From positions 64,635,075-64,699,074 of the forward strand of contig NC_088172.1 in assembly GCF_028769735.1 (NCBI RefSeq): 64,000 nucleotides of DNA. The letters are read 5' to 3'. The notes below the pieces were generated by a model. That model ran no database searches. It was not told the origin of the DNA and saw only the letters and a program-made list of their open reading frames with translations. Both the position numbers and the translations under genes were made by a program. Shown one piece after another: positions 28,601 through 37,808 of the stretch (position 1 is its first letter; the number at the start of each line of letters is the position of its first letter). Source of the DNA: Zonotrichia leucophrys gambelii (lineage: Eukaryota; Chordata; Aves; Passeriformes; Passerellidae).

Positions 28601-31421
28601 TAAAAGCTTTTCTGCTTTTTGTTGCCTTCTTGTTTAAAATCATCAGAAAGATTGTTTCAACTCTTAATTCTTACAGTAATATTTTTCATAGGCTCTTTGA
28701 AAGTTAGGTATTTTAGCAAATTACAGAACATCGCTCAATCTGGTCATTTCTCTCATGGATCTTTTAATTTCCCATTGTTGCTCTGTTTTCCCTTCTTATT
28801 GTTAGCTCACAGTCCTGGGCATCTGTTAATTTGTATGATATGCTCTTCCCACTAAGGCATGGGATTTCAGTCCGTAAGACTTTTTGAACTTTTGTTGAGT
28901 AGATCTCTGATTCTATGCTTTCTCTAATGTTGATTCTTTCTTCGTGGGCAATGGTGTTTTATTTTATCTCTACCACTTCTAAATTAGGGTTATGGTTCTC
29001 CTGACTTTTCCTGCCAGCTTCCTGAGACTCCTGTTTAAATCAGTTTCTTCATTTTAGAAATAGGCATTTCTGACTGGTGTGCCTATGTGTACTGTCATAT
29101 ACACTTTTATAACTTGCCTAAAAATATATGGGTTTTGGTCTGTCAGGCTGGTATTCCTGTCCTGTTTATAAAATTGAGTTTTATCAGTGGTCTGTTGATT
29201 GTAAAGAGAAGCTGATTTTGACTGTTTAAAATTGAGCAGTTGCATTCCTTGGTCACTGTTGAGTACAGACATCTTGAACAAGTCAGAAATGTTGTGATGA
29301 GGAGTCTTAAAGACTGAATAGTAATCTTCAGACTAACCTCTGGAACAAATAATGAAAATACTGTTTAATTGGTAATGCTAACCAGTAGCTTCTTTGCAAG
29401 GGAAGCCATTCCTTCTGGCATTGTTCAGCAGGGCCAGTGATGTATTTCTGTGTATGAAGTAGGCTCTTCTGTAAAGTGGAATTTTTTCTTTCTCATTAAC
29501 CTTCCTTAATTCAGGTATTATGAAACTGTATCTGATGTGCTCAGTTCTGTTAAGAAAATGGAAGAGAGTCTAAAAAGGTTGAAGCAAGCAAGAAGAACTG
29601 CAACTTCAAACCCTGTTGGTACAAATGGGGGCATGAGTGATGATAACAAAATCCGACTCCAGCTGGCCTTAGACATTGAGTATTTTGGAGAACAAGTAAG
29701 TTATGACAAACGAGTTTCTTCTTATTATTAATAGTTTTGGAAGGGAGATAGAAAAGGAAAGGGAACCTTGACTCCAGTTTTGGTCTTGAAAGCTTTGCTG
29801 GTGTGGGTTTGGGTTTTTGTTTTGTGTTTTCACATTTGTATAAAGGAGATTATTTCAGACCGTGGTGGTTATAGATACCACTTCAGCAATGCATACTTTC
29901 CTATCCTTTCTTGTACAAATGCAAATCTTATATTTCTTACTACTTAAAATTCAAGTACTGCTCAGTGCTTGGAAGCATTAAGAAGAAACACTGTCTTTAC
30001 AGATGAGAGGGCAGGGACCTGACTTAGATCTGATAGAAACTTCCTAATGGCCCTTCTTTTGTTTGTCTTCTGTCGGGGTGTTTCAGCCTTGACTTTCTGC
30101 TTGGTCAGGGTCTGTTCCCAAGAGCTGTGAGAATGTCAGCCTGATTTGTTGTGCTGCATAACTGTAACTGCTTCTCAGTGCCAAATACAAAATTTTAAAT
30201 AGCAAAACAGAAAGTATTCCAAGAAATGTATGCAGTAGCTACATTAAATTGTATAAACATACTGTTTTGTACTCCTTTATTTCTAAAAATCATATCTGTT
30301 CCAACTAAGAGTCAAGTCATATCTATTCCAACTATGGTATTCTATCATAGCTATTCCAGCTAAAAGTGTATATCATTATGCCAAGGAATTGTCTGATCTT
30401 GTTTGTGAGCAGTTACTGCTGATGCATTCTAGCAGGTAGATTAAGTCTGCTTGTGTGTGAGCAGATGCTTTTCTCAGATACGAGACTAATCACAATTTTG
30501 GTGGAACTGTGGAGATCTTACTAACAAAAACTATTATTTGTCAGCTTTTGCCTGGGGTTAGGCTTTTGTTCTTTTCCATGCTGCAGTGTGATTTTAAGCT
30601 GAACTGGGACAGATTATTCATAATCATTGGAGATGTTTTGGTACATGTGACTATTACAAAGAGGTCCAGCAGCAAACACCTTTTCAGAATCACTTCATTA
30701 TGGTTTTAGTTAGATCCAGATTTTTCTGCTTCACTGCACTCTTAGTTTTTTCATGGCCATATTTTTCTTATTGTCAGAACAAGAGATTTCCTGGCTAAGA
30801 AATTACTTGCAGCAACCTCTGTAATTGAAGAGTTGTTTTTGTCTCCCAGGAAGTTCCAGGCTAGAACCATAGGCTTTTGCAGCCTATTGAAATGCTTTCA
30901 CCATCATGCTGTTGGCTCTTCTTGGATGTATTCACACTGATCTTTAAAGTATTGCCCAGAAACTTCATTTGGAGTGAGGAAAAAAAAAAAAAAAAGAATC
31001 AGTTGAAATCAATGCATTAAAACCAACTGCAGCCAAGTTTCTCTTTCTAATTGCTTCACTGGGAAACTTCCAGCTGGCTTTAGTTACAAGTTGCCTAGAA
31101 GATGGTGAAATATTTCCCTGCAAGACACTTCTGTAACCAGAAAGACTTAACTGAGCAAAGTTGGATGCAAATATTTACAGTTTGCAGTATATGCAGTTGT
31201 GTTTTTTGCCACATGTCAGTACAGGAGGAAACATAGGCTTCACTAAGTATTTTAAGTAGAATAATTATTAGCTTTTCAATGTTTTAAAGAAAATTAATGG
31301 GTTTTCTGTATCTTTTTAGATCCGAAAGATAGGACTGGAAACAAGCAGCATAAAAAGCTTTTCAGCCCTTGCAGAGCTGGTTCTAACTGCCAAGGATCAA
31401 GCTACAATGGAACCATCCTAG
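4384..31421 (+). CDS. COG2: COG2, conserved oligomeric Golgi complex subunit 2 (18 coding exons, complete)
   Basis: COG2 belongs to lobe A of the COG tethering complex. The complex acts on the cytosolic face of the Golgi, where it captures retrograde intra-Golgi vesicles and keeps glycosyltransferases in place. I joined 18 exons by eye at AG/GT borders; the lengths sum to 2217 nt, which is 738 codons plus TAG with no frame break. Human COG2 is also 738 residues. The N-terminal COG2 domain covers roughly residues 15-145 (start of exon 1 product: MEGRMSLPRGPENLCFDKDE) and includes heptad-like helices. The C-terminal conserved domain lies around residues 580-710. No signal peptide or membrane segment is seen, as expected of a peripheral membrane protein. 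The start codon at 4384 has A at -3 and G at +4 and sits in a CpG island. Residues about 460-515 (exon 13) are Ser/Lys/Pro-rich and look like a disordered linker. Identity is recognised from protein similarity; exon borders are read from sequence. Confidence 0.97.
4989..5150 (+). CDS. COG2: COG2 coding exon 2
   Basis: Residues 24-77. Acceptor tttcag|gcggat and donor ctc|gtaagt; phase 0 at both ends. Helical, Leu/Glu/Lys-rich segment (VQLEELREDLELYYKLL) that probably contributes to the COG1-4 lobe A helix bundle. Confidence 0.97.
5876..5941 (+). CDS. COG2: COG2 coding exon 3
   Basis: Residues 78-99, 66 nt, phase 0 at both ends. Acceptor ctttag|gttggc and donor atg|gtatgt. Continues the N-terminal helical domain. 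Confidence 0.95.
6849..6929 (+). CDS. COG2: COG2 coding exon 4
   Basis: Residues 100-126, 81 nt, phase 0 at both ends. Acceptor ctcacag|agtctt and donor aag|gtacag. The product ends in a basic QEDIRRKK stretch. Confidence 0.95.
7525..7628 (+). CDS. COG2: COG2 coding exon 5
   Basis: Residues 127-160 plus two bases of the Ser161 codon. Acceptor attacag|atgtgt; donor aacag|gtaaaa. The split codon (AG+T) is restored by exon 6. Confidence 0.95.
8856..8964 (+). CDS. COG2: COG2 coding exon 6
   Basis: Residues 161-197. Acceptor ttctag|tccact; donor cca|gtaagt. Frame returns to phase 0 at the 3' end. Confidence 0.95.
10660..10839 (+). CDS. COG2: COG2 coding exon 7
   Basis: Residues 198-257, 180 nt, phase 0 at both ends. 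Acceptor tttgtag|cgtatt; donor gag|gtaaga. Confidence 0.96.
11827..11951 (+). CDS. COG2: COG2 coding exon 8
   Basis: Residues 258-298 plus two bases of Ser299. Acceptor ctggcag|gtgatg; donor tccag|gtgagt. Confidence 0.95.
13235..13361 (+). CDS. COG2: COG2 coding exon 9
   Basis: Residues 299-341. Acceptor tttttcag|tgaaaa; donor gag|gtaatt. Completes the split Ser codon and ends in phase 0. A 3.7-kb intron follows. Confidence 0.95.
17099..17238 (+). CDS. COG2: COG2 coding exon 10
   Basis: Residues 342-387 plus two bases of Arg388. Acceptor cctgcag|agatac; donor ataag|gttggc. The product contains the well-conserved RQCGSQASVKRLRAHPSYHS segment. Confidence 0.96.
20322..20383 (+). CDS. COG2: COG2 coding exon 11
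   Basis: Residues 388-408 plus one base of the Ala409 codon; only 62 nt. Acceptor ctcatag|attcag; donor ccag|gtaaac. Acidic helix (ALEEALSDTLEEAP). Confidence 0.93.
21619..21770 (+). CDS. COG2: COG2 coding exon 12
   Basis: Residues 409-459. Acceptor ttctag|ctggga; donor gag|gtgaga; 3' phase 0. It is noticeably richer in CpG than the neighbouring exons. Contains the conserved HRLWKLSLQILARYSVFI segment. Confidence 0.96.
22115..22504 (-). mobile_element. Probable solo LTR of an endogenous retrovirus, antisense in COG2 intron 12
   Basis: On the minus strand this about 390-bp block begins TGTGATATT and ends near AATTTACA(ATA). An AATAAA signal follows a TATA-like palindromic stretch (22196-22222), and a pyrimidine-rich segment comes after it; this is the order of an LTR promoter/poly(A) region. 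A 6-bp direct repeat, gccagg, lies at 22109-22114 and 22505-22510 and may be the target-site duplication. The general layout resembles passerine ERV LTRs. No internal retroviral genes are present. Confidence 0.6.
22715..23060 (-). mobile_element. Old CR1 LINE fragment, antisense in COG2 intron 12
   Basis: Reads on the plus strand as the reverse of a CR1 tail: atagaataactgggatttga, then ggttccaattcc, later a degraded 'cattaccccttgtcctatcac' equivalent and cagtaagatctccat. Strongly diverged with internal gaps, so older than the upstream copies. Confidence 0.65.
23456..23656 (+). CDS. COG2: COG2 coding exon 13
   Basis: Residues 460-526, 201 nt, phase 0 at both ends. Acceptor gtttcag|gtttct; donor cgg|gtttgt, a weaker-than-usual donor that lacks A at +3. 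The first two thirds encode a Ser/Lys/Pro-rich, probably disordered linker. The end (LIYVAADLDKLQDR) is conserved. Confidence 0.94.
24431..24503 (+). CDS. COG2: COG2 coding exon 14
   Basis: Residues 527-550 plus one base of Gly551. Acceptor tttttcag|attcct; donor gcag|gtaaag. 73 nt. Confidence 0.95.
25632..25774 (+). CDS. COG2: COG2 coding exon 15
   Basis: Residues 551-598. Acceptor ttaatag|gagcct; donor aag|gtcagt. Contains the conserved ALEVPRLYRRTNK end of this exon. Confidence 0.95.
26271..26410 (+). CDS. COG2: COG2 coding exon 16
   Basis: Residues 599-644 plus two bases of Lys645. Acceptor ctgccag|gaggtg; donor cagaa|gtaaga. Start of the conserved C-terminal domain; a 3.1-kb intron follows. 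Confidence 0.95.
29515..29695 (+). CDS. COG2: COG2 coding exon 17
   Basis: Residues 645-705. Acceptor aattcag|gtatta; donor caa|gtaagt. Includes the KKMEESLKRLKQARR helix and the GGMSDDNKIRLQLALD motif typical of the COG2 C terminus. Confidence 0.96.
30289..30370. repeat. Short degenerate tandem repeat in COG2 intron 17
   Basis: Three imperfect units of about 25-28 bases, each with the core catatctattccaacta (the third as catagctattccagcta). Confidence 0.6.
31320..31421 (+). CDS. COG2: COG2 coding exon 18 (last, with stop)
   Basis: Residues 706-738 and the TAG stop at 31419-31421. Acceptor tttttag|atccga. Conserved SFSALAELV segment. Confidence 0.96.
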   Translation: MRKIGLETSSIKSFSALAELVLTAKDQATMEPS

Positions 31422-31760
31422 ATATTTTTGAAAGCATGTGATTGAAGATAAACAAGGTCCCTAAAAGAGAGAGAGAGAACTCTGCTTTGTTTTACCAAAT
31501 AAATAGCAATTAAGTGCTTCCTGAAGTATCTCAAGCAGCAAATCAGTGTATCTTCTGCCTTGATGAACTTGCTTCACCAAAAGACTGAGACTTTATCAGT
31601 TATCCATTATATGGAAAGCAATCAAAGTTCTAAACTTTCTACTATGGAATAAAAGTAGAAGAAAATGTTTTTCTTATTTTTGTTGTACAACTTGAAATGT
31701 ACAAGAACAAAGTTCTATGTTGAAAGTTCTATGTAATAAATTGTCTTCCTAACATTTGAT
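31422..31760 (+). terminator. COG2 3' UTR with three poly(A) signals
   Basis: AATAAA hexamers occur at 31498-31503, 31648-31653 and 31735-31740. The last is followed within about 20 bases by TG/T-rich sequence and is the likeliest main site, giving a short 3' UTR of roughly 330 bases. Which site is used is inferred. Confidence 0.7.
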
Positions 31761-34700
31761 GTACCATATGTTTTTGAATCAAATGTATTGATTGATGGCT
31801 GTGTTACAACCCACTCCAGAGGCAAAATAACTGAGGTTCTTGTTAACTGAACCCTTGATCTGAGTGAAAGGACACTGAGTGACCAGAGTTTATATATCTA
31901 TATATACACATAGGGCTATATCTATCTACCTATCTGGTTTATTTTAGAGCAGTTTGGTTGCAGTGAAGGAAAGGTATGTAGCTGTTTTGGTGATTGTCTA
32001 TAGAAATAGAACAATATGAAAGTAATATCATTTAATATATAAGTATATAATTTAATATAAAAGATATCATTTAAGAATATATATGAGGAAAAGAAAGAGA
32101 AAATGTATGAGTATGTAGTAGAGATGAAAGACATCACCATCCATGGATCCCACAACAAGACTTGATTGTTGCCATTTCAGTTGTTTGTTGGTCAAAGTAA
32201 TGGTCACAGTCATGATCCATCAGGGATGGGGGAAGTCCATGAAACAAAGAGGGTTCATACATGGGTTCAGTGGGTTCATGCATGTTTTGATTCAGGTGGG
32301 AATGCCCTGGTACCTGCCCTGAGGGGGAGTTCTATGCTATCACTGTGAATTGACTGTGATGTTATCACTGTGAATCATGTGCAGTCCTCTGGTGGGAAGC
32401 CCCAGAAATGAGTCTGGGGGCCACATCAGGGTTGTTGGTGGTCACAGACTCCATCTGTCCTATAACTTAGGGTGATTTTGAACAATGATATGTGTATGAG
32501 CACTTGCTTTCTCTCCCACAGTTTGCCAGAGAATTTTTGTCTGGATGCATTAACCAGGATGTGCTAACCAGATCTCACCACTGACAGGTCTGGAATCAGC
32601 ACCTTCCTGTCACAATTCCTCTCTTCTGTGCTTACCTCCAGTTCCTGCTGTGGTGGCTGATCTTAGGGCAAGTTCTGTCTGTGGCCTTGGCAGTGCTTGA
32701 GACAGGCAGCTGTGTGCTGTAACTCTTTACAGGATGTCAAAAACTTCCAAATGCTATTCCTGCTCTCCTGGGAGAGCAGCCTTGGTCTAAGGTTGGTTCA
32801 AAGGAGAAAGCTGTGGAGGGAGCCATGTTGTGGCAGTTCTGTGTTTCCCTTGGCATGCCTTTTGCAGCTGCAGTGTGCTTGGTGCTCTGGGCCTGGGCAT
32901 TTTTGGAACCCTAACCCTAGGCCTGGTGCTAACCCTAGGCAGAGCTGGATAAAGTACTCTTAGGAACACAATTGTGCTATTTCTCTTTGCTGCTTTTCTC
33001 CTTCATCATGGGATATGCTTAGCTCTTGTTTGGGTTTTGGATGTTTTCATTTAACTGATGTGGTTTTTTTCACAGACCATGTTGGTGTGAAGGGCTGCGT
33101 GACAAAAACTCATAAAGTAATTTAATTTTTAAAATAATTTTTACTACAAGTGTCTCACTTAAATATTATTACATTCAGACTACCCGTTTTCCTTCAAATT
33201 CAAACTTAATTCACTAAACTATAATTTATTCAAGGCTGGCATATTTCTTATTTGTATTATTTTATCTATTAGAACTTACCTGCCTACATGTACAATTTTT
33301 GTAACTTCCAACCTAGTTACATCAGTGAAAGGTGCGTCTTTGTTTAGCAGGAAATTTGAAAGTGTTACTAGGGTTTAAAATGGTAGAGGGAGTAACCAAG
33401 AGCTTTCTTGAACCTAGAGAGATCTGCCTATTGATGCTTCTCATTCACATGTGAAGGACAGGCACAGTCTGGGCACAGTAGGAGTTGAATTTAGGGCTTT
33501 AAAGTCAAAAAATGCCCTGGTTTTCTTTGTGTTTTGGGGTTGGTTTTTTTTGTTTGTTTGGTTGGTTGGTTTTTTTTTTACCTTGTGAAAATTTAACACT
33601 GGAATTCTAGTTCCAGATTATTAATTAAAAATACCTGTTTCTTCCTAAAGTATTTAGAGAGCTTGGGACTTAATGCCCAGATTATGCAAATTTTAGAGAT
33701 AGGTGTGTAGCACATGACTGTTGGGTGAAGTGAAACTGTATTGAGCAAACCTTTCACGGCTTGAGGGCTTTCATTCCTCACTGTTGGAAGCTGATCACAT
33801 TTTAGTTGAGAAGACACAACCATGATATCATGGTGCTTTTGAAGCAATTAGGAAAGGTGGCTGTTAGGACTTTTCTAATACTGATTTTTTGAAGGGAGGC
33901 AGTGAGGAAAGAAGCCCTGCTGCTTAAAATTACGTGGTGGTGCTTGCATTCAATCTTGAGTAATGGAGAGCAGGATTTGGCTTTTCTAATTTGCTTAGTG
34001 TCTCTCCGTTCATGGCACATACACAATCAAGGGAGCATCCAAGTTTATTGCTGAAAAAAGGAACAGCAAAGTGAACCAACTTGTCAATGACAGATCTGTT
34101 TGTCTCTTTCAGGCCTGTGGAAATCCTCAGCCTTAGGCACACTCTGCTGAGTGGATTTACCTCTTAGTGCTTATGAACAAGGAGTTTGTGTACCTATTAT
34201 GTTTTCTAGGCTTCTAATAGATGAACACAGAAAGCATGTTCTCCCCACACCTCTTAATTTTCTTAAGAGTCAGGAGTAGAAACATCATCCTACTTCTAGC
34301 TACTGTTGTTTTCAGCAATGTTTTCTTATTATAAAATGGACGTGTAAGTTGTAGCCTGAGAGTGAGATTGTAGGATTGTAAATGCACTGTGCAACTGCTC
34401 ACTTCAGCAGGACTGCATCTCTATACAATTAAATTTCTACAACAGCTGTCACCAAAGCAGCAGATTCTGAGACCTGTACAGACTAATGATTGAAAATAGA
34501 ACAGTTTTGTTTGTATCCTCCAAAGCAGGGGAAAAGGATATAGTCTGTGTACCAAACCAAAAAGGCACAGAGAAATTACTTACACTTGAGTTGCCAAGTG
34601 ATTTTCCACATGTTCCTGCAATATCAATGCTTCCTACTTGTCTTCATCAACTTTCTGAGGATTTAGGCTGTATTCTGTTCTTTTCCATTGAAGACCAGCT

Positions 34701-35694
34701 TTAATTTCAGGGCAGGAAATAACATTGTGTAGCAAAGCAAAATTGCTGAATGGTCCTATGATTGCTTTAAATGTCTGTATCACTGGTTCTGTGTCCGTTC
34801 CCCATCTCTTATTCTTGTTCACTTGAATAGGATTGAATTTTCTTTCAGTGGAATAATGCATCAGTTAAGAATTTGTGTGATACAACCATTGAAAGAAAGG
34901 TGTGAATTAACTTTGGTTAACTGAATTTTAGCATTTTCAAACACTGTGAATCATTGAGGAGATGATCTACCATGTAAGTGCTCCAAAGGAGATGTCTTCT
35001 GCTACTGATCCTATTTCTTCTATCCCTTAAGTAATTTTTGAAGTGCACTTCATTACAGTAATGCAGTTTTGATTTTCTGCCTTTTTCTTCTTCCATTCTA
35101 GAACCTTTAGAAAACTTGCTATGCCTTTCTAATCTTGGAAGAAATTTAGCTGGAAGAGGTTTTGTACAATATTGAGGAGAGAAAGAGCAGTGGTATGTCT
35201 TCCTCTAAAATGGTAACTGGGTTCTCAACTTGGTATGTTATACCAGAAGTGGACCGGTTCTAACCTCATTGTCTAATGATAACTAGCACTATGTGTATTT
35301 GGCTGGACCACTCAAGGAATATTTACTTTCATTTTTCCATCAACCATTGTATTTTCTAGGTCAAACCAGGAGGGATGAGGAAGCAAAGTGCATGGATTTC
35401 TTAAAAGTTGTTGTGTTTTTTATGCTGTCCGTAAATTTTCTGCTATGCTCAGGGATAAACTGTGCTGTCTGATGAAACCTAAAGAGCTCATCTTTGCCTT
35501 TGTTCTCTTTCTCCAAATCTCCCACTTTTAGAGTCTGAGTTCAGGTGCTCATTCACTAGATTATTAGGCTGTAAATTGCTTTTGGGATCTCAGTATGAGA
35601 GTAGTGTCTAGGATGCTTGGAACGTGCATCATGGTGTGCCCAACAGAGGAATTTGGTAAAATTGGAGGAGAGTGAAGAGTAGAAAATGCCATGA

Positions 35695-35749
35695 AATTTT
35701 ACATGTAAAATTGAATTGAAATTTACATGTAAAATTTACATGTAAAATG
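35695..35749. repeat. Palindromic ACATGT array
   Basis: An 18-bp perfect palindrome (35695-35712, centre ACATGT), then two further TTTACATGTAAAAT-type units within 55 bases. Each unit is itself nearly self-complementary. Confidence 0.85.
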
Positions 35750-36680
35750 TCAGAAACAAGTCTCAGGAGAGTATACATTGTGAGGTAGCTTATCTTGTTG
35801 GTGTTGTAGCATTTGCTCCAGCACTTCTCTCTTTGCAGTCCTTATTCTGGTCAGTTTACTTTTAGTTCCTTGTCTCTGCCCTTTTCTTCTTCCTTTTGCT
35901 CTCCGGGGTGTCAGTGGAGAGGTGCTCTCCACCACAACATTTCTTTTCTGAACAGTGTGTTTGATGGGTTTGTTTTGTTTTTCTGCCTGTAGCCACTGAA
36001 GAGGGATATGGAGTTCCAGAGCATGTGGCCTCCATGTGTGAATAAAGGCATTTTCCCTTTAACTTGGTCAGTGTACCCAGAACTTATTTATGGACAAAAT
36101 AAGCCAGAACTCATTTATGGAAAAAAGCCCAACTGAACTGCAGCAAAGAAACTTGGAAGTGAGTTTATTTGCATCTTTCTACCTCTGCATGTTCATACTT
36201 AATTACTTCTGTATATAATACAAGTACAGTATTTAGATGTTAGAGCATCTGGAGTCCATACAATATAAATGGATAAATACATGGATGCTGTATCCTAGCA
36301 TTCTTGGGGTTATTTTATTTATTTTCCATGAAGCTACAGGGATGTGTCACATATCCACATCACTGACACCAAGCTGCTGGCATTAGTGCATTTACTTAGA
36401 CCCACATTTGGGCCACTGTGGATGGTAATGAGCTGCTGTGCACTGTAGGATACATCTTTCATGATCTGCCAAAGAGATTTGCAGTTATTTTTAAGTGCCA
36501 TTAGTGCTAACAATAAACCTAGAGATGAGAGGTGGAAATCCTTGTTCCAGGCTTTCCTTAGTACCAAGGTTTGTCTCCCAGTTCCTCACTTCAGAGAGTC
36601 ATCTAATAATCTCTTGTTCCACTTTAATGTTTCAAATTTTTATGACTCTGTTAAGAGTTGGACTGGACTGCTGAAATAAT

Positions 36681-36686
36681 TTTATT
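36681..36686 (-). terminator. Candidate AGT poly(A) signal
   Basis: AATAAA on the minus strand, about 930 bases past the stop. It is the nearest canonical hexamer I noticed. An ATTAAA overlapping the stop (near 37613-37618) is too close to the stop to be the likely site. Confidence 0.35.
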
Positions 36687-37616
36687 CAGAAGTAGCAGCA
36701 CCACATTCACTATTTATACTAATATATATTATTGCCATTAATGCTATTTTTAAAGAGCATATGGTTTGGATATGTTAAAGTTTACAGAATTGGACTCTGA
36801 GCAGTAATGTCCTTCTTTGCTACAAGGCTGTAAGAAATGCCTCACAGGTTATAAAGCAATCCAGTAAATGGAACTGTGTTGCAAAAGTAGACCTTGTGGG
36901 ATTTTTTTCCTAAAAAAGTCAGAGATAATTCTGTCAGGCTCTGAGAATTTATCCATCACAGTTCATTAATACTACCAAACCCTATTTTTAGCATTTCCAT
37001 AGAGTTAAGAAGTGAACACATCCATCTGGGCTGCAGAAAGAATGAACTTCCTCTAACCATGTTTTTGCTTCCAAAGCAGAAAAATCTTGTCTCAGTGGGA
37101 CAAGTGGAGCCTGTGCTGTTGGCAGCATTTTAGAGGGAAATGTTGCTGATGAAGCTAGAAATCCCTGTGGATAATCTTCAGTGAAATGTAAAAGGGAGTC
37201 TCTCTTGCAAAACTGACTATACAATTAAAAAAGCTTTTTAAAGAATGAAGAGGTCCTTTTCTATAGTAAATAAAAATACTATAGTAAAAGCTGCTTATCT
37301 ATTTTTTCAAGTTGATGCTTTGCATCGAAACACTGCCCTGCCCCACTGCATCCAGAAAGGGAACTAGGAGCAAAAGAGATACAAAGAGTAAAATGGAAGC
37401 TGGAGGAAGGATGTGAGTCACCTCACATGAAACAGATGAACGAGGATGAAATGTTGCAAGGTGTTAGCTTTCAAAAAGCTGTTTTTTGAACACTGACAGC
37501 TTCATCTCAAAGCTAAGTAGAGCACTCAACAACATCACAAAAGTATCTGATGAATAAGAAAAAGGTGATGGGAAATGTGCATCATTCTACTCCTTTCTTA
37601 TCCTCTGTGTTTGCAT

Positions 37617-37808
37617 TTAATCCTCATGCAGAGGGTTTACTACTCTGCCAAGAAAAAGCATTGCCCTTGACTGCTTTTCAAAAACAGCAAAAAGGAATGG
37701 CCTATTCAGTGTTACATCCAGGTACATCCCATCTTCCTTCTGTGCTGCAGGGTCTTCTGGCTGATCTGTTCCATCACTGGCCAGTTTGAAAAAGGCTTTA
37801 TTTATTAC
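37617..37808 (-). CDS. AGT: AGT exon 5 (last coding exon)
   Basis: Residues 400-462 and the TAA stop (37619-37617). Acceptor CTTACAG|GTAATA. Carries the divergent reactive-loop region and the serpin C-terminal signature NRPFLFAVFE ... FLGRVVNP. Confidence 0.96.
   Translation of the reverse strand, partial: VINKAFFKLASDGTDQPEDPAAQKEDGMYLDVTLNRPFLFAVFEKQSRAMLFLGRVVNPLHED

Larger units (their letters stand above)
31761..37616. other. Intergenic DNA between COG2 and AGT 3' ends
   Basis: Tail-to-tail spacer. It is AT-rich with TATA/TATC microsatellite-like stretches at 31888-32090. A moderately GC-richer block at about 32150-32960 has duplicated atcactgtgaat motifs. There is a palindromic array at 35695-35749. 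No exon with credible splice sites was found. Confidence 0.55.
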
